Below are positions 46,057 to 59,560 of a stretch of 64,000 bases of DNA, piece after piece; the first letter of the stretch is position 1; every line of letters begins with the position of its first letter. Both the position numbers and the translations under genes were made by a program. The stretch is taken from NCBI GenBank assembly GCA_963969595.1, contig OZ018409.1:29153282-29217281 (forward strand). Reading direction: 5' to 3'. The notes below the pieces were generated by a model. It saw only the letters and a list, made by a program, of their open reading frames with translations, had not been told where the DNA came from and did not search any database. The DNA is from Neckera pumila (Eukaryota; Streptophyta; Bryopsida; Hypnales; Neckeraceae).

Positions 46057-46441
46057 TAAGGTAGAGATACCTATGTCTAATAACTTAAGCATTTCAATTT
46101 GTAGGATATAAGAACTTTGTTGAGAAATTGAGCTCAATGTGTGCAAACATAAGGACGGGGAATAATGCAAAAAAAATAATAGAATTTTTTTTCCCAATAA
46201 TAAATATTTTATACAATATAAATGTGGATTTTTCATTTGGACTCATCCAATCTCATATTACAATTAGCTTTAGCACTTCTCCCTTAGCAAAGGAAGGAAG
46301 AGACATGAGTGGACAAGAAGGTATAAAGAGAGAATCTTTTTCAATGAACAATGCATCCAAACATTGTCAACAATAGGTCACCCCACAAAGCCATTATGGG
46401 GAGACTGTCATAAATAGGTACCTTTACCTTACTACCCCTTC
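46057..46441. mobile_element. MITE with TA|AGGT ends
   Basis: AGGTAGAGATACCTAT (from 46059) and ATAGGTACCTTTACCT (to 46439) are imperfect inverted ends flanked by TA. Core 381 bp. The interior has no transposase. Confidence 0.7.
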
Positions 46442-46495
46442 AAATATAATTTTAACTTTTCACTGCTTTGTAATTAGAACTTCAAATTTCTATCA

Positions 46496-46745
46496 CATTA
46501 GAGGGAATTTGGAAGTCTTGGAGGGCTGCGGCTTACCCTGCGTTCCCAGACTACAGGAATACAGCTGCAGTAGTTGGCTGATGTGGTACAGTGACTGCCA
46601 TGTCATTTTGTAAAAAAAATTGACCTAAAATGATATTTTGGTAAAAAAAAAAATTTGACATGCTCGTACTGCCGTTCACTGAATCTAGCCAAGCTGGGGA
46701 ACAGGTCTAAAACAGCCCTCCAAGGCCCCCAAATCCCCTCTAATG
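46496..46745. mobile_element. MITE with CATTAGAGGG ends, 250 bp
   Basis: 33-bp inverted ends (46496-46528 and 46713-46745) match at about 28 positions and share TTGGAGGGCTG. If TA is the target, the core is GAGGG...CCCTC with TA at 46499-46500 and 46741-46742. Non-coding; single copy here. Confidence 0.82.
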
Positions 46746-46917
46746 TTGGAAATGCATTCAAAATTGCTTTGAAAAAGTAAAAAGAACTCTTATTTAGACA
46801 TTGGAAAACAAAAATAAATTGTTGTAAAAGCTAGTTTAAAGACAAAAATTAGTTCTTTCCTAGGAACAATTATAATAGGAAGCTATCATAATTGTGCTTT
46901 GACCAACTAAGGTAGAA

Positions 46918-47331
46918 GCACCAGTAGTTGATCATTTAAGCCATTTTGGAGCAAATCATGTGTAGTAAGAGGTGGTGGAAATTTTTCCCATGTAGAAAGA
47001 TAGGAAATATAGGGATTGCAAACTTTTCAAAATTTTATTCCCAAAATTGAGATTACAGTAAATTTTCAGAGCCAAAAAGTGCATTTCACCAATAGCCAAT
47101 ATCTAGACTCTTCCGATTCCGATCATCCAAGGAATACTTTCCCGCTCACTATTTCCTTTCTTGTTCACTACTTGGAAACATGTGTCATAACATTATTAAT
47201 ACCAACCTTGGAAAGGACCAAAAAAGCACATTCCCAGCTTCCTTTAAAAATCAATTCCAACTTTAGTTGGAAATATTCCATCTCTAAAGGTTGGGTACTT
47301 GGCGTGGTTGACTACTAGTGCTTCTACCTTA
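46918..47331. mobile_element. MITE with TA|AGGT ends
   Basis: AGGTAGAAGCACCAGTAGTT (from 46920) and ACTACTAGTGCTTCTACCT (to 47329) are inverted ends with TA on both sides. Core 410 bp. An open frame at 47016-47318 falls inside and has no recognisable domain, so it is not called. Confidence 0.85.
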
Positions 47332-50300
47332 TAATGTGCCTTTTTTTTTTCCAAAAACTATTTGATCAAAATTAATGTGACTATTTATGTAATTTGCCAT
47401 TCTATTGTAAATTTGTTTGGCCTATATATGTTCAACAACTCAAATGACAACAATTGCTCATCGAACCTTGTTAGATAGATTGGAGTAATTATTTCACCCA
47501 AAAAATAAATTAGGTATGTATATTTTTTGCCAAAGCTTCTTTGAGGGCTTGATATGCTATTTGCCCTGATTGCTTTATATTTGTCATTGTATTCTGGACC
47601 TCTAGATACTTTCTTCTTAAACTATATCAAATTCCAAACATAAGAGTAGCAATTTTCAAAAATCTATGCACTTCCTAATATTGTGCTTTATTGCTAGGAA
47701 CAAAGCTTTTGGAATGTATAACTAAAGTATAATTATCCAACATGTACTTGGTACATATAAGCATTTGGCTTATAGAATCTATAGTAGTCCCAACAAGTGT
47801 TGGTAGTCAAGCTACTTCATAGAACACTTGTTAAACTCATTTTAGTTTGTCCACGTGTGACTTGGTATTTGTGGTATGCTTTGTAGAACTCCAAAGACTT
47901 TTTGTCCACAACAAATTTGGAATTATTTACATTTTTTCATTTGTTATGTAGAATAAAAGCAAGAACAATTAGAGGCTTTTAGTGGTCATGTCAAGGATGT
48001 CAATTGTAGAGGTGAATTGCTCTTTCATTTCACATTGAAATATTGCATAAAATATGGGTGACGCAATAGCCGACACGCTTTGATATAGCCAACTTTAGCA
48101 TTGAGGGTGATGTCTCTATGAAGGCTTTTTTTCAACATAAGAACAAGGATTTTGAACATTTTGTCTTGATAGCTTTCCTTCCTACCTCCAACATGTATAG
48201 TGCTAAATACTTTGAAATGTCAACGTTGGATCCCATTGCTGACATGAGTTGTTATTAACTACCTCTACAGCTATTACCTATTCCTACAATTAAAAGGTTG
48301 TTCCAAAGCTTCATGAACATCCACATAATAAATTGATTTTTTTTTTATACAATAGTGACATACTAATGTCATCTTATCAATAATGTAAAATCTAACACTT
48401 CAAGTACAAATATTAATAATTGCAATAAAGAATGGTTAAAAAAAGTTCTATCCTTCAATCAATATCATTCAATGCCATTTTCACTTCAAATTACATTGCT
48501 CTAAAAGAATATAAAAAGCTGGACAAACTTGCATTTTGCTTATCAATTCAAAATCCCTTCCTTGAATTTTTTTGGAAGACTTCCAGGTGAATAATCATGA
48601 TGATGGAAGTTTCATGACAATAATAATTTTCATTTGAAAGGTAAGAATGTTAATGTGGTTTTCAATTGGAAGTAAGTTGAAATTAGAAAAAAAAACATGT
48701 AGATTCTAAACAAACAAATTTCAAATTTAGGTTAATCTTCAAAATTCATTCAAACCAATTCAATAGAACCAATTCAATAAAAGTAGCATATCTTTATAGA
48801 TGTAATATCACTAAACTTGTCAATATAATATTTCGACATCGAAGTTGTATTTTTTGGGATTTAAAATCTTTTGCATTTTCAAAAGTTGAATTCAATTGAA
48901 AGTAAAAAAGTAGAATCTCTAAAAGATGCTTTAATGAGAATAGTTTGACAAGAACAATGACCAATGACTAAGTTCTAGCAAAGGTGTGGAGCAGTCATTA
49001 GTCCACAAGCAATCAACTCTTGACTTCTACAAAGTACATTACTCCATACAAGTTGATAAACATTCTATAATTTTATATAGAAGGTTTAGAATGAAAAAAT
49101 CATTAGTTGTTATCAGCTTCCAAAAATCTCAATTGAATCTCAAAGCTTAGTGAAAAAATAAACACATAAAACTATATATAAACCATGCTTTTTAAAACAC
49201 AAAACAACACAATTTGCAAGGGGGCTAAGGATTTGTGCAATGAATTCTTATTCCCAACTATGAAAGAGGATACCTCCAAAAATATTTTTCTAATATCACT
49301 TGAGTTCAAGCTCAAAGTTACAATCATGTATGACTCTTCTTACAAGAGATTACAAATTCTATTGCTATCAATTATACATCTATTTTAGAGCAAGATTTGA
49401 AGTTAGGTTTTTAGGGTCATCAACACTATAATATATACCATTTAATCCCTAAAAGATCATAAGACCACCAACTGGCTTCTATAATTACATTTGTAATAAC
49501 TTTGAAATGTGAATTGCACTAACAGTCTATGAACAATAAAGAGACCTTGGACAATTTTTTCTACATAATCCATCGATGCAATCTGATCTAGAAACAATTG
49601 ACTATGCAATTTTCAATGAATTTTTAGTGAATGGAGAAGGCACTCTTGTTTGTCACTCTAGATACTCAAATATTTGTTCCTCACCTCAAAATGATCTAAT
49701 AAAATTACAAATCAAATTCATGGTGATATGCCAATACTTGCCTAATGTAAAAAAATTTGTTATGAGAAAAAAGTATTGATGTTTTCATCCTTAAATCTTT
49801 TGTTGTTTTGTTCAAATCATAATATTAGAAAACCTTTTAAAATGGCTATAAATACTAAATTGTATTTTTAGTGAAAAGCATATTATGATAAAAAAGATTG
49901 AGGAATCTATATTCTTTACCAATATATCTTAATTTTATAGAATAATCTTTAGGTATGTAGGTGTTAAATATGACAATGCATTTATGAATAGCAATAATGC
50001 ACCAAGTAAAATCTAAAGGGATAAATTAAGGGATTGAAAATTTAAAGTTTATGGGGACAAAATATTTTTCTAACAAGTTTAGTTCAACCTAAAATTGAAA
50101 AGAAAATATTGTGTGACTATTGTATATTTCATTACATTTTTAAAATTAAAAACTTATAAACTATTGTAAGCATGTAATAAATGAAAAATATTATATTTTA
50201 TTGCTTTTCAAATTTGAAATGTATTGGTTTGATTTCTATTTGTTCAAATTTATAATTCTTCTCATTTTTGTCCATATATTTGATATTCTAAATCTTCCTA

Positions 50301-50345
50301 GTCTTCTTAATTTTCTCATTTTTCTCATACTTGTCTTTTTCCTTT
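47332..50345. other. AT-rich intergenic sequence
   Basis: No gene recognised. A lone TTTAATCCCTAAAAGATC near 49440 resembles a decayed end of the TTAA family without a convincing partner. Confidence 0.4.
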
Positions 50346-51277
50346 TTAACCCCTAAAGGACCGGACTGTGTTTTTTGGACTTATAACTTTTTTGGGCAGG
50401 TGCATGTGAGCAGAGATTTGTACATTTTGGGCTGAAATTTTAATAGAATGTGGGGACGAGGAATATCTTTCATATGCTCAAATTTCATGACATTTGGAAA
50501 TACGAGTAAAAAGTTATTGCACAATATGTTGTTTATTTCTCAACTCGGGCAGTCCGGGCAGATCTGAAAAAAACACCTTTTTAAGAAATAAAAATTTGAA
50601 ATTTGTTCTTCAGATTTATATGTACTCAAAAAGCTTTGAATCATTGCATTTCAATAGTTGAGACAAAAGTTATGAGGCTTTTTAGTTTGCGGGCAGTTAT
50701 GGAATCCCTACACCAAAAAAAACTTTGAAGTCCTTTATTTTCCTGAAATTTCATTATTTTTGAAAAAAAATAATGCTATTGGATGTATATTGTTTATAAA
50801 AACAATTCAACCATTTGGATTGGAATTTTTTAATTTTGTAAATTAGTTATTAACAATTTAGTATTTTGAATCATTCTCTACTTCTTTCTACTTACTATTC
50901 TTTTCCTATATGTTGCACAACTCCAAATGATCTGAAAATTTTCATGTATGTAGCCAACTTGCCTTGAAGAATGAATCCAAAGAAGCACAACCATTTTGGA
51001 CATATTTTCATAATGATTTGACATTGTGAAGTGCAGCTGCCCGATTTTTCGCAGTGGTCAAAAAAAGATTTTTGCCACTTCAAATGCTAATATCTTGCAA
51101 TCTACATGGTGGAAATTTCTGAGATTTTTTCCACATATTCTCAAACTAGAGTACAACAAGATCCCACGGTTACATGTGTCAAAAAATGATATTTTTCAAA
51201 AATTTGGTACTTGGACTAGAAATGGCAGTTTTGGAGCATTTTTGGTGAGAACATAGTCAAGGAACTTTAGGGGTTAA
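50346..51277. mobile_element. TTAA-flanked element, type A, 932 bp
   Basis: TTAA|CCCCTAAAGGACC and GGAACTTTAGGGG|TTAA. Internal order matches 24025-24957: TTTTTGGGCAGG, GGGCAGTTATGGA, GATCTGAAAATTTTCA, CAAATGCTAATATCTTGC, CACGGTTACATGTGTC, GAGAACATAGTC. The length equals that of the 29596-30527 copy. Non-coding. Confidence 0.92.
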
Positions 51278-53272
51278 GTTATATACTTTATTACCTCACA
51301 CTTTAGCAATGACTTTCAAAAAGTTGGACTAAATAAAGTTGCTTTTGTGTAGTTCATTATTTTGCTCTTGTAGTACTAACCGATAGCAAGTAATCACAAA
51401 GCAATGTTTCTACAGCCCCTTTTTGCTTGAGAAAATATGGCCATAAGAAAATCCATCCAATTCCACTATATCTTGAAAAGTACAACCACCCCAAAAATTA
51501 AAAAACGTTTGCCACCCGCGTGAAAAAATCTTGCCAATTTCCCCTCGGCCGTCAACTTCTAATTGTGCACAAAATGAACTCCCCCCTAATTACTATTGAT
51601 CCTAGGTTGTTAGCAAAGAACCTAGTGTAATGGATGCAAAGTTTCTTGGAACTAATGTAGATGATGGTCCTAAAACCATAATAAGCCGCTAGTATACACT
51701 TCTGTAGTTCATAGTGATTATAACTTAGCCAACAATTTTTTCCTTTAGTTTTCGGAGCCTTAACATAGTTGTGGAACTTTTGAAATATCTACAACATTTT
51801 TTGAAACACTTGTAACATTTTTCGTGTAAGTAAATTTTTTGAAGTTGTTTCTTAAAAAAAGAAAAATAAGCTTTTGGTGGATTTGTTTCAAATTTTCAAT
51901 TGTTCTTCATTTTATAAAAAATTGACACGTGTACCTTCAACAATGCTAGTGTATAAGCATGAAAATGCAAGCACATAAGCCTTGAGTGTATGTATAAGTA
52001 GATATCCTACTACCATTGAAGGTGTTTATATTATAAACATCTATAATGTAGGTATCTATGACATAGTTACACTATAATTATGAAAGGTTTCTATAAACTA
52101 TAGACACCTATAATATAGGTGTATAGTCTTTTAGGCTTATAGACTCACGATTTTAGGCTAACATAATAGCAACCTTTTGTATATCCCTGATATTTTTTTA
52201 ATGGATTTTGATTTTTCAGGATTTTGAGCGACTATTTTTCAAATGATATACAAGACACCATTGTGTGATTCAATTCCAATGCCAAGCATAATATTTATTT
52301 GCAATTCCATTTCCATAAAGTAATCAATGTTGATTCAAGTTGTAAAATTTAGTATTTCTAAATTTCTAAAATTGAAACCAACAATTCATAAGGTTTAAAA
52401 GCTTCAATAAAATGTAATTAGACCATGATATGATGATCTTTAGTTACTCAATTACTCTATTCTTTTTAGTTCTACTTTGTCAAAATTGTAGTATATTGTA
52501 CACTAGGTCCTATTCATTGAGATATTCACTAAGATAAACATTTACTAGCATAAATCAATGTTTTGAAAGGCCTTGATTTTAGAACCTATTTAAATTCAAA
52601 TAAAGTACCTTGCAAAGTTGGCTAATCTCATTGTCCTTGTTGCTAAGATTCTGCAATTCATTGACAATATTTATTGAAATTAATTACTTTTGCATGCAGA
52701 CTTCTAATGAGATGTTCTTGAGTGCTTTGGATGTGTCCTAGAAAGGTGGATATGATCTATACATTTTTTTTAACTCCTAAAAATCTTTTGCATTTTGAAC
52801 CATTTGTGAGATTTATATAGGCTATATAGCTCAACTTCAATATTAAAAGCTGTAGAAAATTTTAGTATGATATGGATGCTTCGGTTGAAAATTACCACTC
52901 TAAAGGCCAAAATTTAAATCTACTTTGTAAAAGATTTATACACCTAGCATTATTGTTAGATTCTTTTATGCAAAGCAAAACATTAAGAAATGTTTGTAAA
53001 TTCACCAAAAGTTCAAAAAAGACTTGTTCTAGAATCCAAATGGTGGATCATAGTAGTAAAATTATATAAAGTAGGAAAGGAAAAAATCAATATTTCTTTT
53101 CAAAACACAATTTCTATAGACTAAAAGGTGAACTCTTTTGCCATTCCACCTCAGCACCCAATTTTAAAAATTTTAAAAATTAATTTTTGATTCTAATTTT
53201 TTCCATAATTGCAGCGGACGGATGCAATTATCTCGTGGCCTTGTGGAGGGCTGAAACTTTTCCTAATGAATT
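51278..53272. other. AT-rich intergenic sequence
   Basis: No gene recognised. 51945-52165 has palindromic CTATAATATAGGTG motifs like 38034-38235 and may be a decayed MITE. A TTTAACTCCTAAAAATC motif near 52770 resembles a lone end of the TTAA family. Confidence 0.4.
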
Positions 53273-54297
53273 TTAACCCTTAAAAGACCAACATGCATTT
53301 TTTGGCTACGTAGAAATTTTGGGTAGGTATATGTGACTATAAATTTGCATATTCTTAGCCCAAATTTTAAATGAAGGTGGGGACAAGGTATATCTTTCAT
53401 ATGGAGATATGAATCAATTTCATGACCTTTGGAAATATGAGTCAAACATTAAGGCCTAATATGTTACTTTTTTCTGTAAACGGGGTAGTCCATGCAAATT
53501 AGCAAAAAATCACTTTTTTCAAATTCAAAAATTTGAAACTGGTCTTTAAGAGTTATATATACCTGAAAAGCTTTGAATCGTTCCATTTTGATCAATGAAT
53601 CAAAAGTTATGAGGAATTTTTGTTCGTGGGCATTTATAGATTCTCTACTCTAAAATACACTTTGAAATCCTTTGTCTTACTTAATTTTAAATATTTTTTG
53701 AAAAAAATAAAATTGTAGGCTGTAGATTATTTATTACAACATCGAAATCATTGGGATTGGCATTTTTGAGTTCCATAATTAATTTCTTAACAATTTAGTA
53801 TTTTAAATCATACTCTATTTCATTCAACTTACTATTTTTTCCTAGTGTTGTACAATTCCAAATGATCTGAAATTTTTCAAGTTTGTAGCCAATTTGTCTA
53901 GGAAATAGAATCCAAAGAAGAACCACCATTTTGGACATTTTTTCTTAGAAAGGTGAACTTGGGAAGTGCAGCTGCTTGTCTTTTGTAGGGCCAAAAAAAT
54001 GCAATTTCCATTGCTCGGTAGGTAAACCTAGGCAATTCAGAAAACTTTTTTAAAAATAAATTTAAGAAAACAATTTTAGTGAATTTGAATGCTTATATCT
54101 TGCAATCTATGTGGTGGAAATTTCTGAAATTTTTAACCACATGTTCTCAAGTCAGCATACTATAAGATCCTATGGTTATATATGTCAAAAAAAAAACTCA
54201 AAAATTTGGTACTTGTTCTAAAAATGACAATTTTTCTAGAAATGACAATTTTTGAGTGTTTTCAATGAAAACATAGTCATGGAATTCTAGGGGTTAA
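53273..54297. mobile_element. TTAA-flanked element, type A, 1025 bp
   Basis: TTAA|CCCTTAAAAGACC and GGAATTCTAGGGG|TTAA. Type A throughout, with an extra ~90 bp near 53990-54080 and a small duplication of the AAATGACAATTTTT motif near the right end. Non-coding. Confidence 0.87.
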
Positions 54298-57200
54298 ATA
54301 ACAAACCATAAATTATATAGTATATACAATGATCTTCTATTATCCCAGATACAAAAGGTGACAAAAGAAAAAGATAAAGAAATGGTCAAGGTGGAATTGT
54401 ACAAAAAAGCATAGAAGATTTACTTAACCCATGGCTACAAAAATTATCAATTTCTAAATGAATAGAAAAAAACCATTGATTTAGTATTAAAGATTCAATG
54501 TTCTTTGTACTACCATGAATGCTTCCAATTGTTTGAAATTATAAAATCTTGAAACTGATAAAATTGATAAAATTTAAAAATTCAAAATTCAAAAATATGA
54601 AATTTGTAGACTCTTTATAAAGTTTGAACAAAATTATGTGTCCTATCAAGTATTCTATACTTGACTAAACTACTATTATTACAAGAAATCTACTAGATGT
54701 GATAATGCCAAAAAATTTCTTTTCTTGCATAGATTGAAGGATTAGTGTTGTTGCTTCATTAGGTCACCATCGCTCTATTTGATGATATGTATGATCAACA
54801 TATGACTATGAAATTTTAAATTATTAAAGATACTAAATTATTAAAATTATACTTTAGAATTATCATTTTAGAAAACTATATTCTATACATTCAAAATTCA
54901 AAGTTTAAAGATTAATTGTTTTTTTGTTTCATTAAATTTCTAAATGTTTAATCATTCTTAGTTTTAGTAAATTTTAAATTATTTTTAATGAAATAGTCTA
55001 TAATTTCTATTAAACTATTTAAAAATAAATATAAAATAGCTTTAAAAATGTAGGCCAATGGCCAACTCTACTAGGTTGATCAAAGAAGAAAGTCATACAA
55101 TTGAATACTCTAAATGCCATAAAATATCAATGTCTACATCCGACATACTCTATTGTAGATCTCTCTGTTTGCAATTTGGATGTCTATTTTAGTCTTGAAA
55201 TGTTCATATGCATTGCTTAATATATAACAACCTTGAAGGCTTGCGTTTTCTAAAAGAAACTTGAAGGCTTACTTTACAATAGAGGACCAAATAGCCTTGC
55301 ATTAGCAAAAGGTTTCTCCAAACAAAGAACAAAATCTGAGTTTGGAAACTATTCATTATACACTACAAGAGTAAGGGGTGTTTTAAGTATAATTCTAGTA
55401 GTATAGTCCTATTAATAATGATATTTTAGGGGACTTGAAATTTTTGAATGCAAGTTCAATCAAGCAAAAATGCAGACAACTTTGACTTCTTCAAACATTA
55501 TGATAATCATCTCCAAAATAAGGTTTGAATATTCAGAATCACCATTCATAGCAATTAAGTAAAAAAAAAGTTGGAAACTGAATACAGGAATAACGCCAAA
55601 AATTTAAGCAAATACAAGAGAAATGAAAGTAGAAAACTTAAATTCAAAAACAAAGGGATGTCTGCTTCTAATGTTTAGTTTACTAAACCAGAAATGATTG
55701 AAAGCAAGGCAATGTACAAAATATGCACATCACATAAATGAAAATAATATGAAGAATATACAAATTGTTGGATACATAAAATTTCATCTAATGCAACAGT
55801 ATACTAAGTCCTCTTTTGTCATTTATGCTTACATTTAATTAGGTGTTGATATTGAAACAAGATTAATAATGGGTGTTCATGCCTTAGTACAAGTTCTTAG
55901 TACAAGTTCTTAGTACAAGTTCCTATAGCTGGCACCCTTAAAAGATTCATGTGTTTGAGTAGTTGCAAGAAACACTTGCCGGTTTTGGCTCAAAACGGCC
56001 TCAGTATTGGAGTACGATGACTTTTGGAATAAATTTTCTTCAAATAAAATAAAATATTTGTAAAGCACTCAAAATAGTATATATGTGAAAATTCAAACAT
56101 AAAAAAATTTATCTCTAAAAGTTATGCACATTCTAAGAGTGGTGGAAATGCAAAAAAATTAATAGTTTGGGATTTGGATTTTAGAAAATAATAATAAAAA
56201 AATATTAGAGAAAAAATCCATTTTTCCTAACTTGAAGGTACTTTTCTTCAATCATTTTTACTTTCGGGAAAATACTATTGTATTCTCTGCACATGCGCAA
56301 AGGTAGTACACTTTGAGCATATGTGGAAGGTGGACACTTTATTATTTTTGAAAAATTTTCTTTGTAGGCTTGTGTAACTTTAGTAGATCTCTTTGCTTAC
56401 CAATTTTCACCTTCAAATTTGAATTTTTGAGTTGGAAATAGTACTAAACCCCTCTAAAATGGCCAAAGTAGACATCTAATCGAGGGCAATTTAAAAATAG
56501 TAAACTAATTTTTAAAATTGAAGAAAATTCTACAATGTCCAAAACTATTACATTTACCTTCATTTCAAATTTCATGAGAAAAGGACAGACGATGCAAAAG
56601 TTATGAGCGAAAATGTATGTGTCCAAGGCCAAGGTGACACCTAAAACAACAAGTGTTTCTTGCAACGACCCTTTTATTATTTTTTGTCATGACATCATCC
56701 CAACTTCCTAAAAGTATGTTTGCACTTGATTTAAGGATGGTGTTAGAAAAATGTGTCCAATCTAATGGTGTATCCAAGTTAGATATTGCTATTAATGCAT
56801 GGTCCATAATGAGTGCTTATATACTAATGCTAATTGCTTCAACAACCTCAAAAAAACCAAGTCTCTACAATACTCAGTTGCTCAATTTGCTAAAGCTATA
56901 TTCAAATAACATTTGTGGTTAAAGATAGTGTTCGTGAGCAAAGTGAATTAGGTCTAAAGATGTGTCAAACTTAGGCATCGCTATTGATGAACAATTAATA
57001 TTACATCTGCATACTTTTGTGCAAATTGCTATCTCAAACAATTCCAAGTCAATCCCTTCATTCAATATCCCTATCTCCATTTGCAACTTGCCCAGTCTGT
57101 TCAAAACAATCACAATTACAAGGTGTGGCCTCCTACTTCTCTAGCCCCAACCAAGGAGAATTGACCCCCTCACTGCATACCCCAACCAAGGGTAATTTTT

Positions 57201-58040
57201 AAAAATTACCCTCTATTTTGTGCCGCGTTTTTTAGTATTTCTTCACTCTCCTATTTAATTAAGGGCTTGTGATTGCAAATATGAATTCAAAATTTCTAAT
57301 TTTATCATATGTTGCAAATAAAAAATTCTAGTGTTTTAAATTGCGTAACAATGAAGAGAACTTCTTCAGATCTACAAAGTTATTGTCGGCATCATAGACC
57401 AATAGTTAAAGAAGAGTCTTCCTCTTAATGAAGTATTCTTTCTTTGTTAAGACAAACAACAAAGAATCTCGTTCCTTGCTATGATAGACAACAAAGACTC
57501 AAGCCAAGTCTTCCAATGTCATGTAGAAAAATAATCAGAGTTTTTGGAGTGCTTTTGACTATTCCAATTTCAACATTCCAATTTCAGCATATGTACAAAG
57601 TACCACCTAACTGGACAACTTACAACTTCCATCAATCTTGAAAACGGTGGCATTTTCTCAAAAGCTGTGCTATTTTGTCGATCTTATTTTCATAAGAAAG
57701 CTACATAAGCCTTTTTTTATTTCAATAATGGCAATCATCAAAATTACTTTACACGAAGGAAGAACTATGCTTGTTACAAGAACTAGTCAAGAAATCAAGA
57801 GCTACATCCCCTCCTTTAAGAGTTAATTAGGTCAATTTCTTTGAACCACTTTTTGAAGCCAAAATTATAAACTAAGTTTTTTTTAATTCCACCTTCAATT
57901 TCTACAAATGTAATGATTTGTTCTAATCCCTACTTCTTCTATAATAGTATTAATTAATTCAATGATTCTATTTTAAGTGTATGTCAAAATGAACCTTCCA
58001 ACTACAAGAAGGCAGCTTCGAGGCTTTTTCTAGAAACAAT
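54298..58040. other. AT-rich intergenic sequence with a 13-bp triplet repeat
   Basis: TTAGTACAAGTTC is repeated three times in perfect tandem at 55884-55922. No gene or bounded transposon is recognised over the remaining 3.7 kb; open frames near 56653-57202 have no recognisable domain. Confidence 0.4.
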
Positions 58041-59080
58041 TTAAATCCTAAACACCCAGGGCTATTTTTGAGCTTCTAGGAATTTGCTCTAAATTGAACA
58101 AAAAGCCAACATTTTGATAAGTTGTATCAAATTTTGTTGAATTGTAACCATACAATTCAAACTAGACATGTTAGAGATCAAATAGGAAAAAAAACACAAC
58201 AACATTACTTATGGATTGAAAGGTTAGAGCATCGCCAACGTGGGGCAGTCAAATCTCCACGGGAAACAACTCTTCCCGGGCATTGCCTGCAACCCAGGCA
58301 CTAACGGTCTCCGAGTCCCTGGTGTGGTCTAGCCAAAGTGGCCCGCTTGATTCATTTTTATTAAGGTTTCAATCAACTTCCAATTCAATTGTTCATCTGA
58401 CATGCTCTAAGGGCTTTGAATAGCAATTCCTTGCAACAAACATGGATAAGTCTTCAAAAAACTAACAACTCTGGGCCCTGTTGAAAATTGATCGTGCCCT
58501 GGAGCAAATTGAATCACCTTTGGCAAGCCTGATGCTTCGATATTTGTTCGCCATGCCCAAATAGAGGGATATTTGGCTTCTGGATCTAGCCTATGGCATC
58601 TTGGCTAGGGAGGCCAAGCCACGATGGCGATGCTCTTATAATGTTTGATTATAAGATGTTAAATCTATGAAAGTGATTTTAAGTCTCTTTTTGCATGTCA
58701 AATCTAAAAAGTTGGGCCCCCAAAAAATATGAGTTTAAAAGGCAAAACATATGTAATCCAATCAATTATTAGCTTCTCAAAATCTTCTCTACGATTTTTA
58801 AATGAATTTCTAATGTGATTTTTTCTCCAAGATATTACGGCTCATTTCTGGAAGTCTTCAACACTATGGAAAGTCAAGATACCAATGGACCCCCTTGCAT
58901 AAAATCTTGAATAGAAAAATCATAATCAATCATTTTCAAAATCAAATTTTTGATGCTGAAATTGCACTTCAAAAAAAACTTAAAAATACAAATTCCTAAA
59001 AATAGCACTTGATTACGTTTTATTTAACTTCAAAGTATTGTCAACAACAAAATTTGGTGCCTCGGGCATTTAGGAGTTAA
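58041..59080. mobile_element. TTAA-flanked element, subfamily C, carrying a nested MITE
   Basis: TTAA|ATCCTAAACACCCAGGG and CTCGGGCATTTAGGAG|TTAA; the right terminus matches the subfamily C member at 37212-38019. Minus the nested MITE the element is about 630 bp. Non-coding. Confidence 0.7.
58224..58638. mobile_element. PIF/Harbinger-like MITE, TTA-flanked GAGCATC ends
   Basis: GAGCATCGCCAACGTGG (from 58227) and CCACGATGGCGATGCTC (to 58635), with TTA on both sides; core 409 bp. It is clearly more GC-rich than its host element. Same family type as 12953-13324. Confidence 0.87.
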
Positions 59081-59560
59081 TTGAGTAAAGGCATAAGTTA
59101 GAGACTACTAAAGCAATTGTAATGCAAATGTTAATTCATCATGTCTTATGGTTAACATATTACCACTATGACTCATGTTAATTCTTCACTTATCTTATCT
59201 TGAACATGTACCAATTGGTATCCATATTAACTATTCTTATTTTAATATATACCACTATGGCTTGAATAACAACCAATACTCCATTCAGGAGGTGGTCAAT
59301 TTTAATGACCATTGTGTATCAACTTCAAAAATTTGTAACCAATTCTACAAAGGTCCAAAAAATATGAAATGACTTGTATTAGATGCCAATTCCATTTTTC
59401 TTCCTACAAAAATTTACTGAAAATTGTTCCAAGGAGTTTCGCTTCTCTAAAAAGGCAATCAGCTCTTAAATGGTCGGTTTAAGAACAGAATAATTTAAGA
59501 TCCAAAGAATATGAATATTTTCATGAGCCATAAATTTTAATAAACAATCACAAATATACT

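Noticed and set aside
47016..47318. 100-codon open frame
   Set aside because: It lies wholly inside a TA-flanked MITE (46918-47331) and has no recognisable domain.
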